Origin: Strigamia acuminata
Lineage: Eukaryota > Arthropoda > Chilopoda > Geophilomorpha > Linotaeniidae
Length of the DNA stretch: 64,000 bases
Reading direction: 5' to 3'
Assembly (NCBI GenBank): GCA_949358305.1
Contig: OX442315.1
Coordinates: forward strand, 32,576,427-32,640,426
In this document: piece after piece, positions 36,210 through 53,374 of the stretch
Numbering within the stretch: position 1 is the first letter of the stretch
Layout of the letters: every line of letters begins with the position of its first letter
The notes under the pieces: generated by a model
Database searches by the model: none
The model's input: only the letters and a program-made list of their open reading frames with translations
What the model was told of the DNA's origin: nothing
Position numbers and translations under genes: made by a program

Positions 36210-37021
36210 TAGGCTTGTGCGCGTTGCCAAAATAACGGTCGGCGTTATTTTTTTGCACGATAACGCAACGTGTTTGTGCAAAAATAACGCCTTCCGTTAT
36301 TAACGAATAACGCAGTAACGCCACAACGCCGAGCAACGCCAAATAACGCCACAACGCCACAACGCCACATAACGATGCAACGCCACAACGCTCGTTCAGC
36401 ACGTTCGCAATCGCTATTTTCCGTCCGTTTGCTATTTTTCGTCCGTTGCGCGTATCGGGGGCACTTTCGGCTTTTCTGCCGAACTTCGACGCGAATTGCG
36501 CGTGGCGTGTGCAGCGTCTGGTGGCACGGCCTCGGCATCACCGTACTTTTTTTGCGGCGAAACGATCGAGAAAAAATCGTTTTTTGGGCCGAATGGTTCA
36601 AAATGGCACTGAAAAAATTAATAATAAAATGCAATAAACGGAAAAATGGGAGGAAATACACTGGAAATAACTAAATGGCACGGAAAAACGTGTCAACAAT
36701 GTTGACACGTTTTTTCGAGCGAATAATGGTGAAATTCACCATTTTGAAAAATTTTGAAAAATTTTAAAAAATTAAAAAAAAAATTAAAATCATTTATTTT
36801 ATTTTATTTTTAAGCGTTGCTGCGTTGCTACACGTTGTGGCGTTGTGACGTTATTTGGCGTTGTCGCGTTGTGGCGTTATTTGGAGTTATTTGACGTTAT
36901 TTGGCGTTGTGGCGTTATTTGTAAATAACGCCTGCGTTGCGTTATTTGTAAATAACGCCTGCGTTGCGTTATTTTATAAATAACGCAACGCCTCGCCAAA
37001 AAAAAATAACGCACATGCCTA
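36210..37021. mobile_element. 812-bp non-autonomous hAT element
   Basis: An 8-bp target duplication GTAATGAC (36202-36209 and 37022-37029) flanks terminal inverted repeats TAGGCTTGTGCG / CGCACATGCCTA (11 of 12 match). Both ends carry subterminal AACGCC/GGCGTT arrays in opposite orientation, so the element folds on itself. No transposase frame is seen. Copy A of the duplication has the empty site, a single GTAATGAC at 27657-27664, so the insertion came after the duplication. Confidence 0.9.
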
Positions 37022-37092
37022 GTAATGACATTTGCCATTTTTCATGACATGAAGTGTTCAGTTTGGGATATGATTTCTTAAACCTGGTTTTA

Positions 37093-37574
37093 GACTTCTA
37101 AACCTGATGTTTAGAAAGTCTCATGAAACGGTTCTGTCTGTCTGTCCGTCCGTCCGTCCGTCCGTCCGTCGTCAACGATTCCGCAAAAACTATAGCAGCT
37201 AGAGCAAAACGGACAACGGCATTAAATTCAGCATGCTTATATTAGTATTGTAAGGTATTTTCAGATTTCTCGGACCTCCGGTTGAATTAATAAACCGGTT
37301 TTAGTGCACTTTTAGCCGTCTAATAATACTACTTCCGTCCTGCACAGGAAGTTGTAACATTGTACTAGCGCCACCTGGCGGATCCCGTGAGCCATACGTT
37401 GCGATACGTTTTCCGCGCGATTTATTTCCCGATTGTAGCAAACCCCGGATGCAACAATTCCGCAGCATATCATTTCAAATTTTGGTGGGATTTTGTTTGT
37501 TGTTGCTTTATATTGGCAAAAAAAAAAAATTTTTTTTTTTTTATTTAGGGACAAAAGGACAGGGTTTAGAAGTC
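37093..37574. mobile_element. 482-bp Tc1/mariner-like MITE
   Basis: GACTTCTAAACC at the left and GGTTTAGAAGTC at the right are perfect inverted repeats, each flanked by TA. The interior has a CTGT/CCGT microsatellite and no coding frame. It lies only in copy B of the segmental duplication. Confidence 0.7.
37131..37170. repeat. CTGT/CCGT tetranucleotide microsatellite
   Basis: Three CTGT units run into seven CCGT units, inside the 37093-37574 element. Confidence 0.85.
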
Positions 37575-37576
37575 TA

Positions 37577-39215
37577 ATATGTAATGCTTCCCTGCATTAC
37601 AAATCCCAGCTTGTTTATTTTCAAAGTAATCAGTGACTCAGAGGATGGTCAAGGTTCTAGCTCTATTAATTGTAATCAATCGTTTCAAATGCTCTTGGTT
37701 GGACTTCTCCGGACTGTGGAAAATTTTTCGGTCACCTTTTCTGGATGACCCATAGTACAGGAGTAGTTCTTTGTCTTTTCATCTTTGTTGGGGATTCCCA
37801 ACTTGCACGGACCGTTCTATGTTAATTCTTTTTTTATTCTTCTTTAAGAAAAATGCCACGTTTGCTGATTTGATGTAAAGCATCAAAAAATACTATTGGA
37901 AACCCATTGGGTCATTTTGACCAGTCTAGCTGTTCTGGTGTTAAACTAAAATATTTGTAAACCTTTGAGAAGCTTTCACTTTTTTCAATATGACTTTCTC
38001 CGGAGTTTCAAAAATCCCCATAAGATTAACAAATGCAAGAAAATTTTTTTGCTGTTGGATTGGAAAACAACAACATGGTGGAAAGTTGTTTTTGTTTCTT
38101 GTGTGTTCAGTTTGGTTAATATCCAACTTTTTATTGTCGCTTATTGAAATCCTTTTATCTCTTTCTCTTGACTATTTCCACAATTTCTCCTGACTGTGCT
38201 TGTGTTGGGTTGCCATAGAATAGCTAGCATCTTTGGCAACTGCAATCAAGTTAAATTATTTCTTAATTTCAACTTCTTCCTATTGTTTGTGATAATTTCA
38301 GCCAATGGCAGCGTTTTATGAAGTTTAGGGACCTGTTTGTGTGCCGATTGTAAAATCTTTTAACGGTAAAAAAAAAGAATCTTTCAATATTAATAACTTG
38401 TTCTACTATTGCCTATCTGATACAAAACCCCAATGCTGGATTGGCCGGGTGGCCTGACCTATCCAGATTTTCCAGTACTAAATTCTTTTCCAGTCCAGCA
38501 CTGATTGTGTGATGTTGAGAGCGTTGAGTAGAAGTGAGGGCTTCTGTGCTCATGGGATTTGATTTCTGATATGAAACCTGGTTTTTGTTTTCAAAGTGAT
38601 CAGTGGCTCAGAGGATGGTATAAACTTCACATATGACATTCTCAAGCAAAAAAATGCATTAACAGATGGAAAAAATGCATTTACAGATAGAGAAATGCAT
38701 TTGCAGATGGAAAAATGCATTTACAGATGAAAAAATGCATTTACATATGGAAAAAATGCATTTGCAGATGGCTTTTTCAGGTGTACTGACATTCCATCAA
38801 TTTTTTGATTCTCCTATTTCTGTATACAAATTTCTATTTTTCTATTTCTTAGGGGCCGTCCATAAATTTGGACAAATTTGACAAAATATTGACAAGATTT
38901 TGCACATTTTATTATTCTTTCAAATTTAGCAATGAAAATTTGGTACCATTTAACGAACGAGTTAAGAGAATTGCAAAACGTCGATCATTGAACATTTCAT
39001 TTTGACGAATTGAATGCAAGCCCTTTAATATTTTCTCATGATTTTTCTGACACTCTGGTCCATCATTTCCTTTAAGCTGGCCCGGCTTTCTTCTTCTTCA
39101 AGTTGAGCTGCTGTTTTTTAGGTGTATTGACATTCCATCAATTTTTTGTGTTTGATTCTCTTATTTCTGTATATGAATTTCTATTTTTCTATTTCTTAAG
39201 TAGTAGTATGAATAA
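37577..39215. repeat. Segmental duplication copy B, distal part
   Basis: Blocks at about 38,145-38,450 and 38,540-39,100 match copy A at 28,380-28,770 and 27,709-28,245. A further partial repeat of the second block starts at about 39,118 (GGTGTATTGACATTCCATCA). A minisatellite of ATGCATTTACAGATGG units lies at 38,645-38,770. No intact gene. Confidence 0.7.
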
Positions 39216-42200
39216 TATTTTAAGGCAGCTGCAATTCCGGAAATTCCAGCATCAGTGGAGGTTTTGCGGGCGGCATTTCCGTTGGCTGTTCCAGCAGCAA
39301 TGGCGGTTCCTGCAGCAGAGGAGTGCATATTTGAAATGAAACGAATCGTGGAAACGCGACTTAAAGTAAACGAGTGTACGGACTTAAGACGATATGAAAT
39401 GTTAAACTAAACTAATGTACTTATATTTCCGTGCAAATGAATGACACGAGTTTAAAATAATATAAACATTTAATAAAATATAAGAAACTTACAACTGAAT
39501 CCATTTTTGGATGAAATGGTATAGGGAAAAGCTCACACACATGTAAGCAACCATATTGGATTGAAAAAGATAATACACAGGACACTCTGGTGTCAAAAAT
39601 ATGTAACAGAAGTTAAAGATAGCATGATACCCAACTCGCCAATCCAGCTCAGCTGCACGTTTAGCCAAGGCATCAGATTTACGCTTTTCTCTGTTTTGTA
39701 TCCTGCGATAGTTAATTCAGAGACTTTTTTTCTTTTGGTACCAACCATCATTCATAGAGTAGAAAAAAGTATTTCGGAAGAAAACAAAATTTGGGTAGAG
39801 GACATTCTGCAATACAGGGGTAGACCGATACGCAATTAGCCAATCACAGAGCGAGTTGACTAAAACGTTTCTGCCCAGTAGTGAATGTACACTGGAAGTT
39901 GGTGGCATACACTCTAGATACCTCGAGTCTTTACAGAATTTTATTTTTTACCCGGCCTTACTAAGTCTTAAAAATGTAGACAGAAGCGTCAAAACCCAAG
40001 GAATTCGGAAATAAACACGTACTACAGAATTCGTACGGTTACCGAATGCGTCCAGAGCTCCAACTAAAGCTCAGAGCGTTGAGCGGCAAAACCAAGCGAA
40101 TGCAACGCAGCACGCGCGAAAAGAAACTATACACAAAAATATTGGCCAAATAAATCTTGCCCAGCTCTGAGGCACACGTCACGTCGCTAAAACGAACAAA
40201 AAGAAAAAACAAAGGAATTCAAATTGAATAAAAATGGTGAAAATGGAAAAACTCAGTGGTCAAGAAATTGGTCCACACTGAGCAATGGGAAAGCAAAATG
40301 TTAGCTCCCAAGTGAATTGAAAAGGCTTGTGAGAATACCGGCTAGTTAAAGCTACTACTGCGCTCTCTTCTACTCCTCTGCTCTCTTCCACTGCTCTGCT
40401 CCCCTTTCTCTTCCTTTTGTCTTTGTTTCTCTGCATTTCTCCTGCCTTCCTTGTCTTTTTCTCTTTTTCTTGCTGTTCTTTGTTCTGGCGACAGAAAGGC
40501 AGAGCAATAGGCAGAGCAATGGCGCATGCAATCAAAAACTCTTTCTTAGAATTACATACCGTACTGCCTCATTTAAACGCCTGGGCGTTTAATTTTTTTT
40601 TGGGCGGACCCCCTTCCGGTATAGTCGAATCTAAAAAGAAAACAGCAATATTCGCTTGGATAATTTTAGCCCAAAAACTTCTGTCTTGCCGAGCTTTTAT
40701 TCCAGCTGGTGATAGGCTATATGCCGGTAGACGTGGCCGAAACTTGACTGAAAAGGTTGTTACGATGACCATTCGGCGCAAGTAATGGTTAATTACTTGG
40801 GTCGAGAATTCTGCTAAACTTCCAACAAATAAACGAGATATGAGTTTAACAAACCTATAAAGTAAACTGTGTAATTGAGGATAAAATAACGTGAGTCACT
40901 TGATTATCAAAACATGGACATTTATTGATTAGCAATATAATTACCGTGAAGTAATTATACTGATGAATTTTACATTAGAAATTATATAAAACTAAGACCG
41001 ACAATTGGTCGAATTAACGCGATGAATTAAAATATACATTATTTTGGCCGAAGCCCTAAAATAATATCAAGTCAGCTGGTCCTCGATCCAGAGAAGAGTA
41101 TATCAATCTTTTTTCTGGAGGAAAAGATGTCGTGTTGATCTGGCTAGATTTACATCCGGTCCTGGATCGAATCTGTAATGAAGGGGTTATCCGAGGAGTA
41201 CGGTTGGCTTCTGTCCGCATCGTCACAACTTGTGTTGGGTATTGGTTTAAATGGCTGATGTCAGCCATTTACAAATATTTATACTTGATGTTGTCATCAA
41301 ATGATAATTATAAACAAGTAGATGTCAGTTTTATTGTGCATAATTCTACTTCCGGTCTAAATGGTACTGAATTGTACTGAATTCAGTGATGATATGAATT
41401 AATTAGTCATCAAGTTGAATCGAGTTCTAGAAGAAGTATCCATATTCATGCATAATGTTATGTCATAAACAAGCTGGGAATTTAACAACTAAATTGTTTC
41501 CAATTTAGTCAATTAAACACTTGATTTGTTTTCATTACGCGGTTCGACCCCCCTAATTTACCAAATCTGGAATACCTTGCAAAACACAGTTGATTTTACG
41601 TTATGCACGACGGCAAGCATCAGCATCCATCACCGCACATAACCTCCTCGCGACCACATGGTCGCCATCGGGCACCCGGACTTGGAGGCATCATGTCACC
41701 CATCTCCACGTCAAGTGTGCGACCGGTGTAGGTTGTCATAGGCCCGCAGATTTGGGGCGCTGTCTGTAAAAACAGAACCGAGCAGTAGAAAGGCTCAAGT
41801 TAGTATTCAAAATATCAGGACAAGAGCGAGTTATTTCCGGTTGCAATGGAATATACAGGGTGAAAGAAAAGTCTGTCACTCTACTAAATATTTCTGAAAG
41901 TGCTGACAGTGCATCTAATCTAATGATGGTAAAGTATTAAAGTTGGATGGGGAAATTTATTGGTCACCCAAAATTTGACCTTGGGATTGGAAAATTATCT
42001 TGTAAACCGTTAGAGATATACAGAAATTTCCAATTGTAAACTTGTAGAGCAACATTTATTTAGTCTAAAAATGACTACTCCTCAAATCTTTTGTACTAAA
42101 AGGTTTTAAGAAAATCGCAATTTTCTAAAGTAGACACAAATCAAAGGAAAAATGCCCCAAATTAAAAAAAAAAGTGCCAAAAACGTGCTGATTAGACGTA

Positions 42201-42317
42201 AAATGGCAGAAAACTAAGTTTTTGAAAAGAAAAAGTCGATTGTATTGTTGTACAGTCAATAACCTAACCATGTCCCGAGAATCCAAAATAGGAAAATGCA
42301 TTTTTTATCGGTTAGCG
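39216..42317. other. Mostly non-genic interval
   Basis: No recognised gene. A minus-strand proline/leucine-rich stretch near 39,225-39,310 (PLLLEQPTEMPP...KPPLMLEFPELQLP) and the exon-like stretch at 41,620-41,763 are the only coding-looking pieces. The open frame at 39,561-39,839 and others in the interval have no supporting motif or splice context. Confidence 0.5.
41620..41763 (-). CDS. Exon-like open stretch, possible terminal exon of an unknown gene
   Basis: On the minus strand a strong acceptor (CTGTTTTTACAG) is followed by 48 codons open to a TGA. Base composition is richer in GC than the surroundings. The peptide runs from TAPQICGPMTTYTGRTLDVE through MGDMMPPSPGARWRPCGRE to MCGDGC. 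It has four cysteines, three of them in the last third. No upstream exon was found. It may be the last exon of a small gene or a gene fragment. Confidence 0.3.
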   Translation of the reverse strand, partial: TAPQICGPMTTYTGRTLDVEMGDMMPPSPGARWRPCGREEVMCGDGC

Positions 42318-42544
42318 TCATTTTAGCGACGCTCATTTTAGCGAAAAAGTCCCATTTTAGCGAACATGTCATTTTAGCGACACAAAAACCAAGGTTTTAG
42401 CGACGCGACACGATAAAAAAGTGGTTTTCATCAAAAAACCAGTAAGGTTAAGTTCGCGGGAATTAAACCTAGGTTTTTATGTCGCTAAAATGACATGTTC
42501 GCTAAAATGGGACCTTTTCGCTAAAATGAGCGTCGCTAAAATGA
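42318..42544. mobile_element. 227-bp fold-back element
   Basis: The left half carries CATTTTAGCG units and the right half the reverse-complement CGCTAAAATG units, mirrored in order around a short centre (near 42,430). The whole forms a nearly perfect hairpin. There is no coding capacity and no clear target duplication. Confidence 0.75.
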
Positions 42545-42745
42545 TGGGAGATCCATTTTTATGCCATCCGTGCTGAAGAAGAGGATGGCCAAGATGGTGG
42601 TCGCGGCGGTTGCACCGGTCGAGGTGAAGAATACAACCCCTTAAATTTTGGTAAAGGCAGAAATTACGTTATGCCTAAAACACGTTTCTGTCCTCGTTCC
42701 CCCATTCCTCCAGATCGTCACCGCAGCCCAACTCCAAAACGTTGA
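42545..42745 (+). CDS. Open stretch with RGG/SPTP-type sequence, possible gene fragment
   Basis: The frame is open from the end of the fold-back element to a TGA at 42,743. It encodes EEEDGQDGGRGGCTGRGEEY, then NPLNFGKGRNYVMPKTRFCP and RSPIPPDRHRSPTPKR, which resembles the tail of an RNA-binding protein. A second open piece near 42,790-42,895, after a TTTTTAG acceptor-like site, encodes a basic tail (KRGGKKPNQPERQEPLMRKI). It has no ATG and no family match, and could be an exon or a transposed gene fragment. Confidence 0.3.
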   Translation, partial: WEIHFYAIRAEEEDGQDGGRGGCTGRGEEYNPLNFGKGRNYVMPKTRFCPRSPIPPDRHRSPTPKR

Positions 42746-42939
42746 TGAAACTAATTCAGCGAATGTAAATTTATTTTTAGCTGCTTGCATTTTTCCCAGC
42801 CTGTGAAACGTGGCGGTAAAAAACCAAACCAACCGGAACGTCAGGAACCACTAATGCGCAAAATTAAGGCCTTAATACAAAAGAACAGAACTTAGGCTAC
42901 ACTACTGCAATTAAATCCTACTAATTTATTTTTAGCTGT

Positions 42940-44791
42940 TTACAATTTCGACTCATCTACATTTTTGATAACGGAATGTTCTACGGATTTCTTCAACTCC
43001 ATTAATATGTCGCCAGCTTTTTTCAGTGTATCGTCATCCTTGAAATAAATTCAATGTAAAATCGTTGTAAACGATTTACCAATCAGTTTTACCTTAAAGA
43101 AACAAAAACGAATATAACTAGTGCCGATTTTCTTGTGTTCTTTAGAATAGAACGCAGTAGGAGGAATTCCAGCTAATTTCTTCTCTTTTGTCAACCACTT
43201 AGCGAATTTATAATCTCTCGCTTCATCAACCCCGGTATCAAAATCGATCTTATCGCCTGCAAAATTTTTAAATGATTTATTAAAATAAAATCCTAAATAT
43301 GTCCACTTTATATGCACAACCTATGTTCGAATAATCAGCTATAATAAAATATCCTCCGTTGGGAACGACAGGAACCATCGAAGCATCCTCTAAATATTTA
43401 ACTATCGTATTGCGTTTAGTTTCGAGTAACGCGGGCAACTCGTTGAAATAACACTCGGGTTTATCCAAACGTTCGATCTCGATTTCAAAACATCGAGCCA
43501 CAGCTTCTTGAATCGGTGTCGGATTAGTGTACACAGTGTTTTGATGAATCATTTGAGCATTTCTTACAAGATGCGATGGACCGTACACCCAACCTAACTA
43601 AATAACAGCAAAAAATAAATTTAAAACGTCAAACATTTGATAACTAGTTCAATTACTTTCCATCCGGTTACACTAAACGTTTTTCCCGCACTGCCAACTG
43701 TTAGAGTTCTATCCCACATCCCAGGTAAAGTTGCTAAAATAAAAATAAATCACCGATTTAGATGGTAACTTGTTAGAAATATATTTTTTTATACCCATTC
43801 GGACGTGTTTTAGCCCGTCAAAAACGAGCCATTCGTATACTTCATCCATTACAACCAACGTATCGAATTTTTTAGCTAGATTACCGATCATTTCTAACTC
43901 GGCTCTACTATACACCTTTGATAAATTGAGAAAAAATGTCAAAAACATGAGGAATTAATTCTATCCTTTGAGTTTCATACTTTTCCAAGTGGGTTGTTAG
44001 GATTGTTGACAATAATTGCTTTCGTTTTGCTGGAAAATTTGCTTTCTAATTCAACGGGATCCAAAACCCACTCATTGCTCGTCATCTTTTGATCCGAAGC
44101 TGATTTCTGAAATAAATTTTACAAAAATATTAATCAAACTAAACTATTAAATTATCTTACCGGTTTCAGGGGAATAAACACAGATTTCCCTCCGAGCATT
44201 CGAACCATCGGTTCGTAGCAATCGTAAAACGGCTCAATAATTATCACCTAAAGTTTGACAAAAATTGTTTTCAAAAATTAAAACAAAAACAAGAAAATTG
44301 CATCAAATACCTCATCACCCGGATTGATAAAACCTTGAATTATGCAAAACAATGCCTCGTAAGCACCAATTGTAACTAAAATTTCAGTCTGCGGATTGAT
44401 TTGTCGACCTATAAGTCCCGAATAAAACTTCCCCAACGCATTAATCAGTCTCGGGTGGCCCTAGAAACATATCCATTTAAATAATGACAAAACAATAAAC
44501 AAATTATTTATTTACAAATCCTCTCGTGTACTGATTAAGCAAAACATTCTCAATAGGCACTTCTGACAATCCTTTAGTTATGTAATCCGGTATCGGGAAA
44601 TCAGGGAAACCTTGACCCAAATTCAACGGTTTGTGTTCTAAAGCCAACTGAATAAACTCGACCCTAAAATCAAATAAAAATAAAAATTATCAGCTAAATT
44701 GATGCAAATGGAAATAGTTTATTTACCAAACACTCTCCCCTTGTCCCGCGATTCTGTCTGCAGGAACTAGCTTGGTTTCCAAAGACGACAT
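42940..44791 (-). CDS. KYAT: Kynurenine aminotransferase / cysteine-S-conjugate beta-lyase (KYAT1/KYAT3 type)
   Basis: This is a PLP enzyme of fold type I that converts kynurenine to kynurenic acid and can cleave cysteine conjugates. Ten phase-consistent exons (high to low): 44727-44791, 44516-44663, 44311-44460, 44161-44247, 43981-44106, 43795-43915, 43657-43733, 43321-43597, 43093-43256, 42940-43038. They total 1,314 nt, 437 residues, the usual family length. Motifs: [51 protein letters not shown], the aspartate that holds the PLP ring in [14 protein letters not shown], and the Schiff-base lysine in [13 protein letters not shown]. There is no obvious targeting peptide, so it is probably cytosolic. 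It shares a 290-bp upstream region with C9orf78. Whether it equals KYAT1 or KYAT3 cannot be told; invertebrates often have one gene for both. Confidence 0.94.
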
Positions 44792-45081
44792 GGCTGATAT
44801 CTTATTAATCTGTCGAGACAGGTGTTTAAATCCCTTTAAAAGTCTCATTAACACTTGGTGAGTCACCCGTTGCGGATGTTACTTACAAGATACCGTACTC
44901 TCGCTGAAACCTATTTTGCGCAAACTTTGGAAACTTATTCGTTCTGAACGGTACTTTAAAGTATGAAGAATTACCTCGTGTTAGTACATAAGCTCAGAGG
45001 GCTAAAAAGTCATAAGTTTAGATAACTACGTAAATTGAAGCGCCATCTGTTGACCTATTTGGTTAATTTGTTGTAAACAAT
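44792..45081. promoter_or_regulatory. Compact divergent promoter, KYAT and C9orf78
   Basis: Only 290 bp separate the two ATGs, so both genes must be promoted from this interval. I see no TATA box close to either start. Confidence 0.5.
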
Positions 45082-46451
45082 ATGGCGTCGACCAGTGAAG
45101 AAGGTCGTATTGGATTTAAATCAAAGAAAAGAGGTCTTAGGCAAAGAAGGAAATCATCGGATAGCGAAGATGAACGTGAGGATAGTTTGCAGTAAGTATT
45201 ACGATGTTTTCAGAAGGTTTGAGTTATAAATGGTTTTTTAATTTTAGCTCAACGTTGAAATACACGAAAGAACTTCAGAAATTGCGGCAGAGGGCTAATG
45301 GCATTCCGTAAGTTTTTCTTTTGTTTTCGAGTTGTTTAAATTTAATTATATTATGTTGTATTGCTTTACAGTTTATCGGCACTGTGTGGAGCTAAAGAAA
45401 CTAAGGATGATTCTAAAGCGGTGTTGGTAAATTGAAATCGCAAAATAAATTTTTTTTGCTCGTTATGGACATATTTTTGAGTTTATTTTTGTTTTATTAA
45501 GAATGACCCGTTTAAATTGAAGAGTGGAGGAGGAATGACAGACATGAAGTCGATTGTCATAGGAAAGGAATTAGCTGAAGAATTGTCAATTGGGACTACA
45601 TTTTCCGCCGAAACAAATCGAAGAGATGAAGATGCTGACATGTAGAAATTGTTTTTTCTTTTTCTATGTACAAAATTTGCTAAAAAAAATTAACTTTTGT
45701 TCACACCAGGATGAAATACATTGACGAACAATTGGCCAAACGAAAAGGTGAAAATGTAGAGAAGGAAACACAAAGCAAACGGTATAAAACATTTATTTAA
45801 AAAAAAACAATATCAATTGTCCAGATTTTTAATATTTATTTATATTTCTTAGAGCGAAAAACTCGGAAGACGCTTTATACGAAGTGCCCGAACACCTCCG
45901 AATTTCGTCGTCCAAAAAATCGGAAGAAATGTTATCGAACCAAATGCTATCCGGCATCCCCGAAGTCGATTTAGGAATCGAGTAATTTAAATATTTAATT
46001 ATTACACATTAAAAAAAGAATTTTTCTTTACATTTATGCCATTTATTAGAGCCAAAATTCGAAACATTGAAGCGACGGAAGATGCCAAACAGAAACTAGT
46101 GCGAGAACGGATGAATAAAAAGGACAGCCCGTCTCAGTTTGTCCCAACAAACATGGCGGTTAATTTCGTCCAACACAACAGATGTAAAATTAAAATGTGT
46201 AAACTGAATTTTAAACAAAAAATTTACCCAATCGATTTTTTTCAGTTAACATCGACGACGGAACCGAATTACCGAAACCGAAGAAATCCAAAGAGGTTAA
46301 ATGCACACCTGTCGTCGGTGGCGACGGAGAAGCGCCGTACCTAGTGGAGATCGAGGATAAAAAGCAAACCGTTAACGTCCGTGACGACATAGAAAAAGCC
46401 ACGGACGATTTCCACTTTGAGAAATTCAAAAAACAATTCAGACGATATTAA
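45082..46451 (+). CDS. C9orf78: C9orf78 / TLS1 family splicing factor
   Basis: This small nuclear protein associates with the spliceosome (Brr2/SNRNP200 in vertebrates). Eight exons: 45082-45191, 45248-45307, 45372-45426, 45502-45641, 45710-45781, 45853-45981, 46050-46183, 46246-46451, all phases matching. The start is ATGGCGTCG in good context. The N-terminus is basic (GFKSKKRGLRQRRK) as in the family. Hallmark blocks: NDPFKLKSGGGMTDMKSI, TTFSAETNRRDEDADMMKYI, ALYEVPEHLRISSSKKSEEM, LSNQMLSGIPEVDLGIE, FVPTNMAVNFVQHNRF and the C-terminal EKATDDFHFEKFKKQFRRY. The 3' end is 267 bp from the convergent RPB1 stop. Copies of its last coding bases and 3'UTR recur at 56.93 and 58.24 kb. Confidence 0.95.
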
Positions 46452-46718
46452 TATTTAATCGAACAACCTCTTTATTGTAATCATTGATTTGGTAATTAAA
46501 CGCCATTTTCATAAATATTGGCCATCTATTACATAACAGAATAAATTGTTGGTGGAAAAACTAAAATTTCGCATATATAAAATAATTTACATTTAAATTT
46601 TCATTTGATTTTTATAAATATTAATTTTTTTTAACCGGCTATTGAATAATAATAAATAATAATAAATTAGTGTGTTAATATATACAAATTCAAAGACGCC
46701 CAAACACAAACTCTACTC

Positions 46719-53374
<6,656 letters not shown>

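Noticed and set aside
37131-37170. Regular short repeats that might suggest a CRISPR array
   Set aside because: Simple tetranucleotide microsatellite without spacers, in a eukaryotic MITE.
41541-41560. GGTTCGACCCC resembling a tRNA B box
   Set aside because: No A box or foldable acceptor stem at the correct distance upstream.
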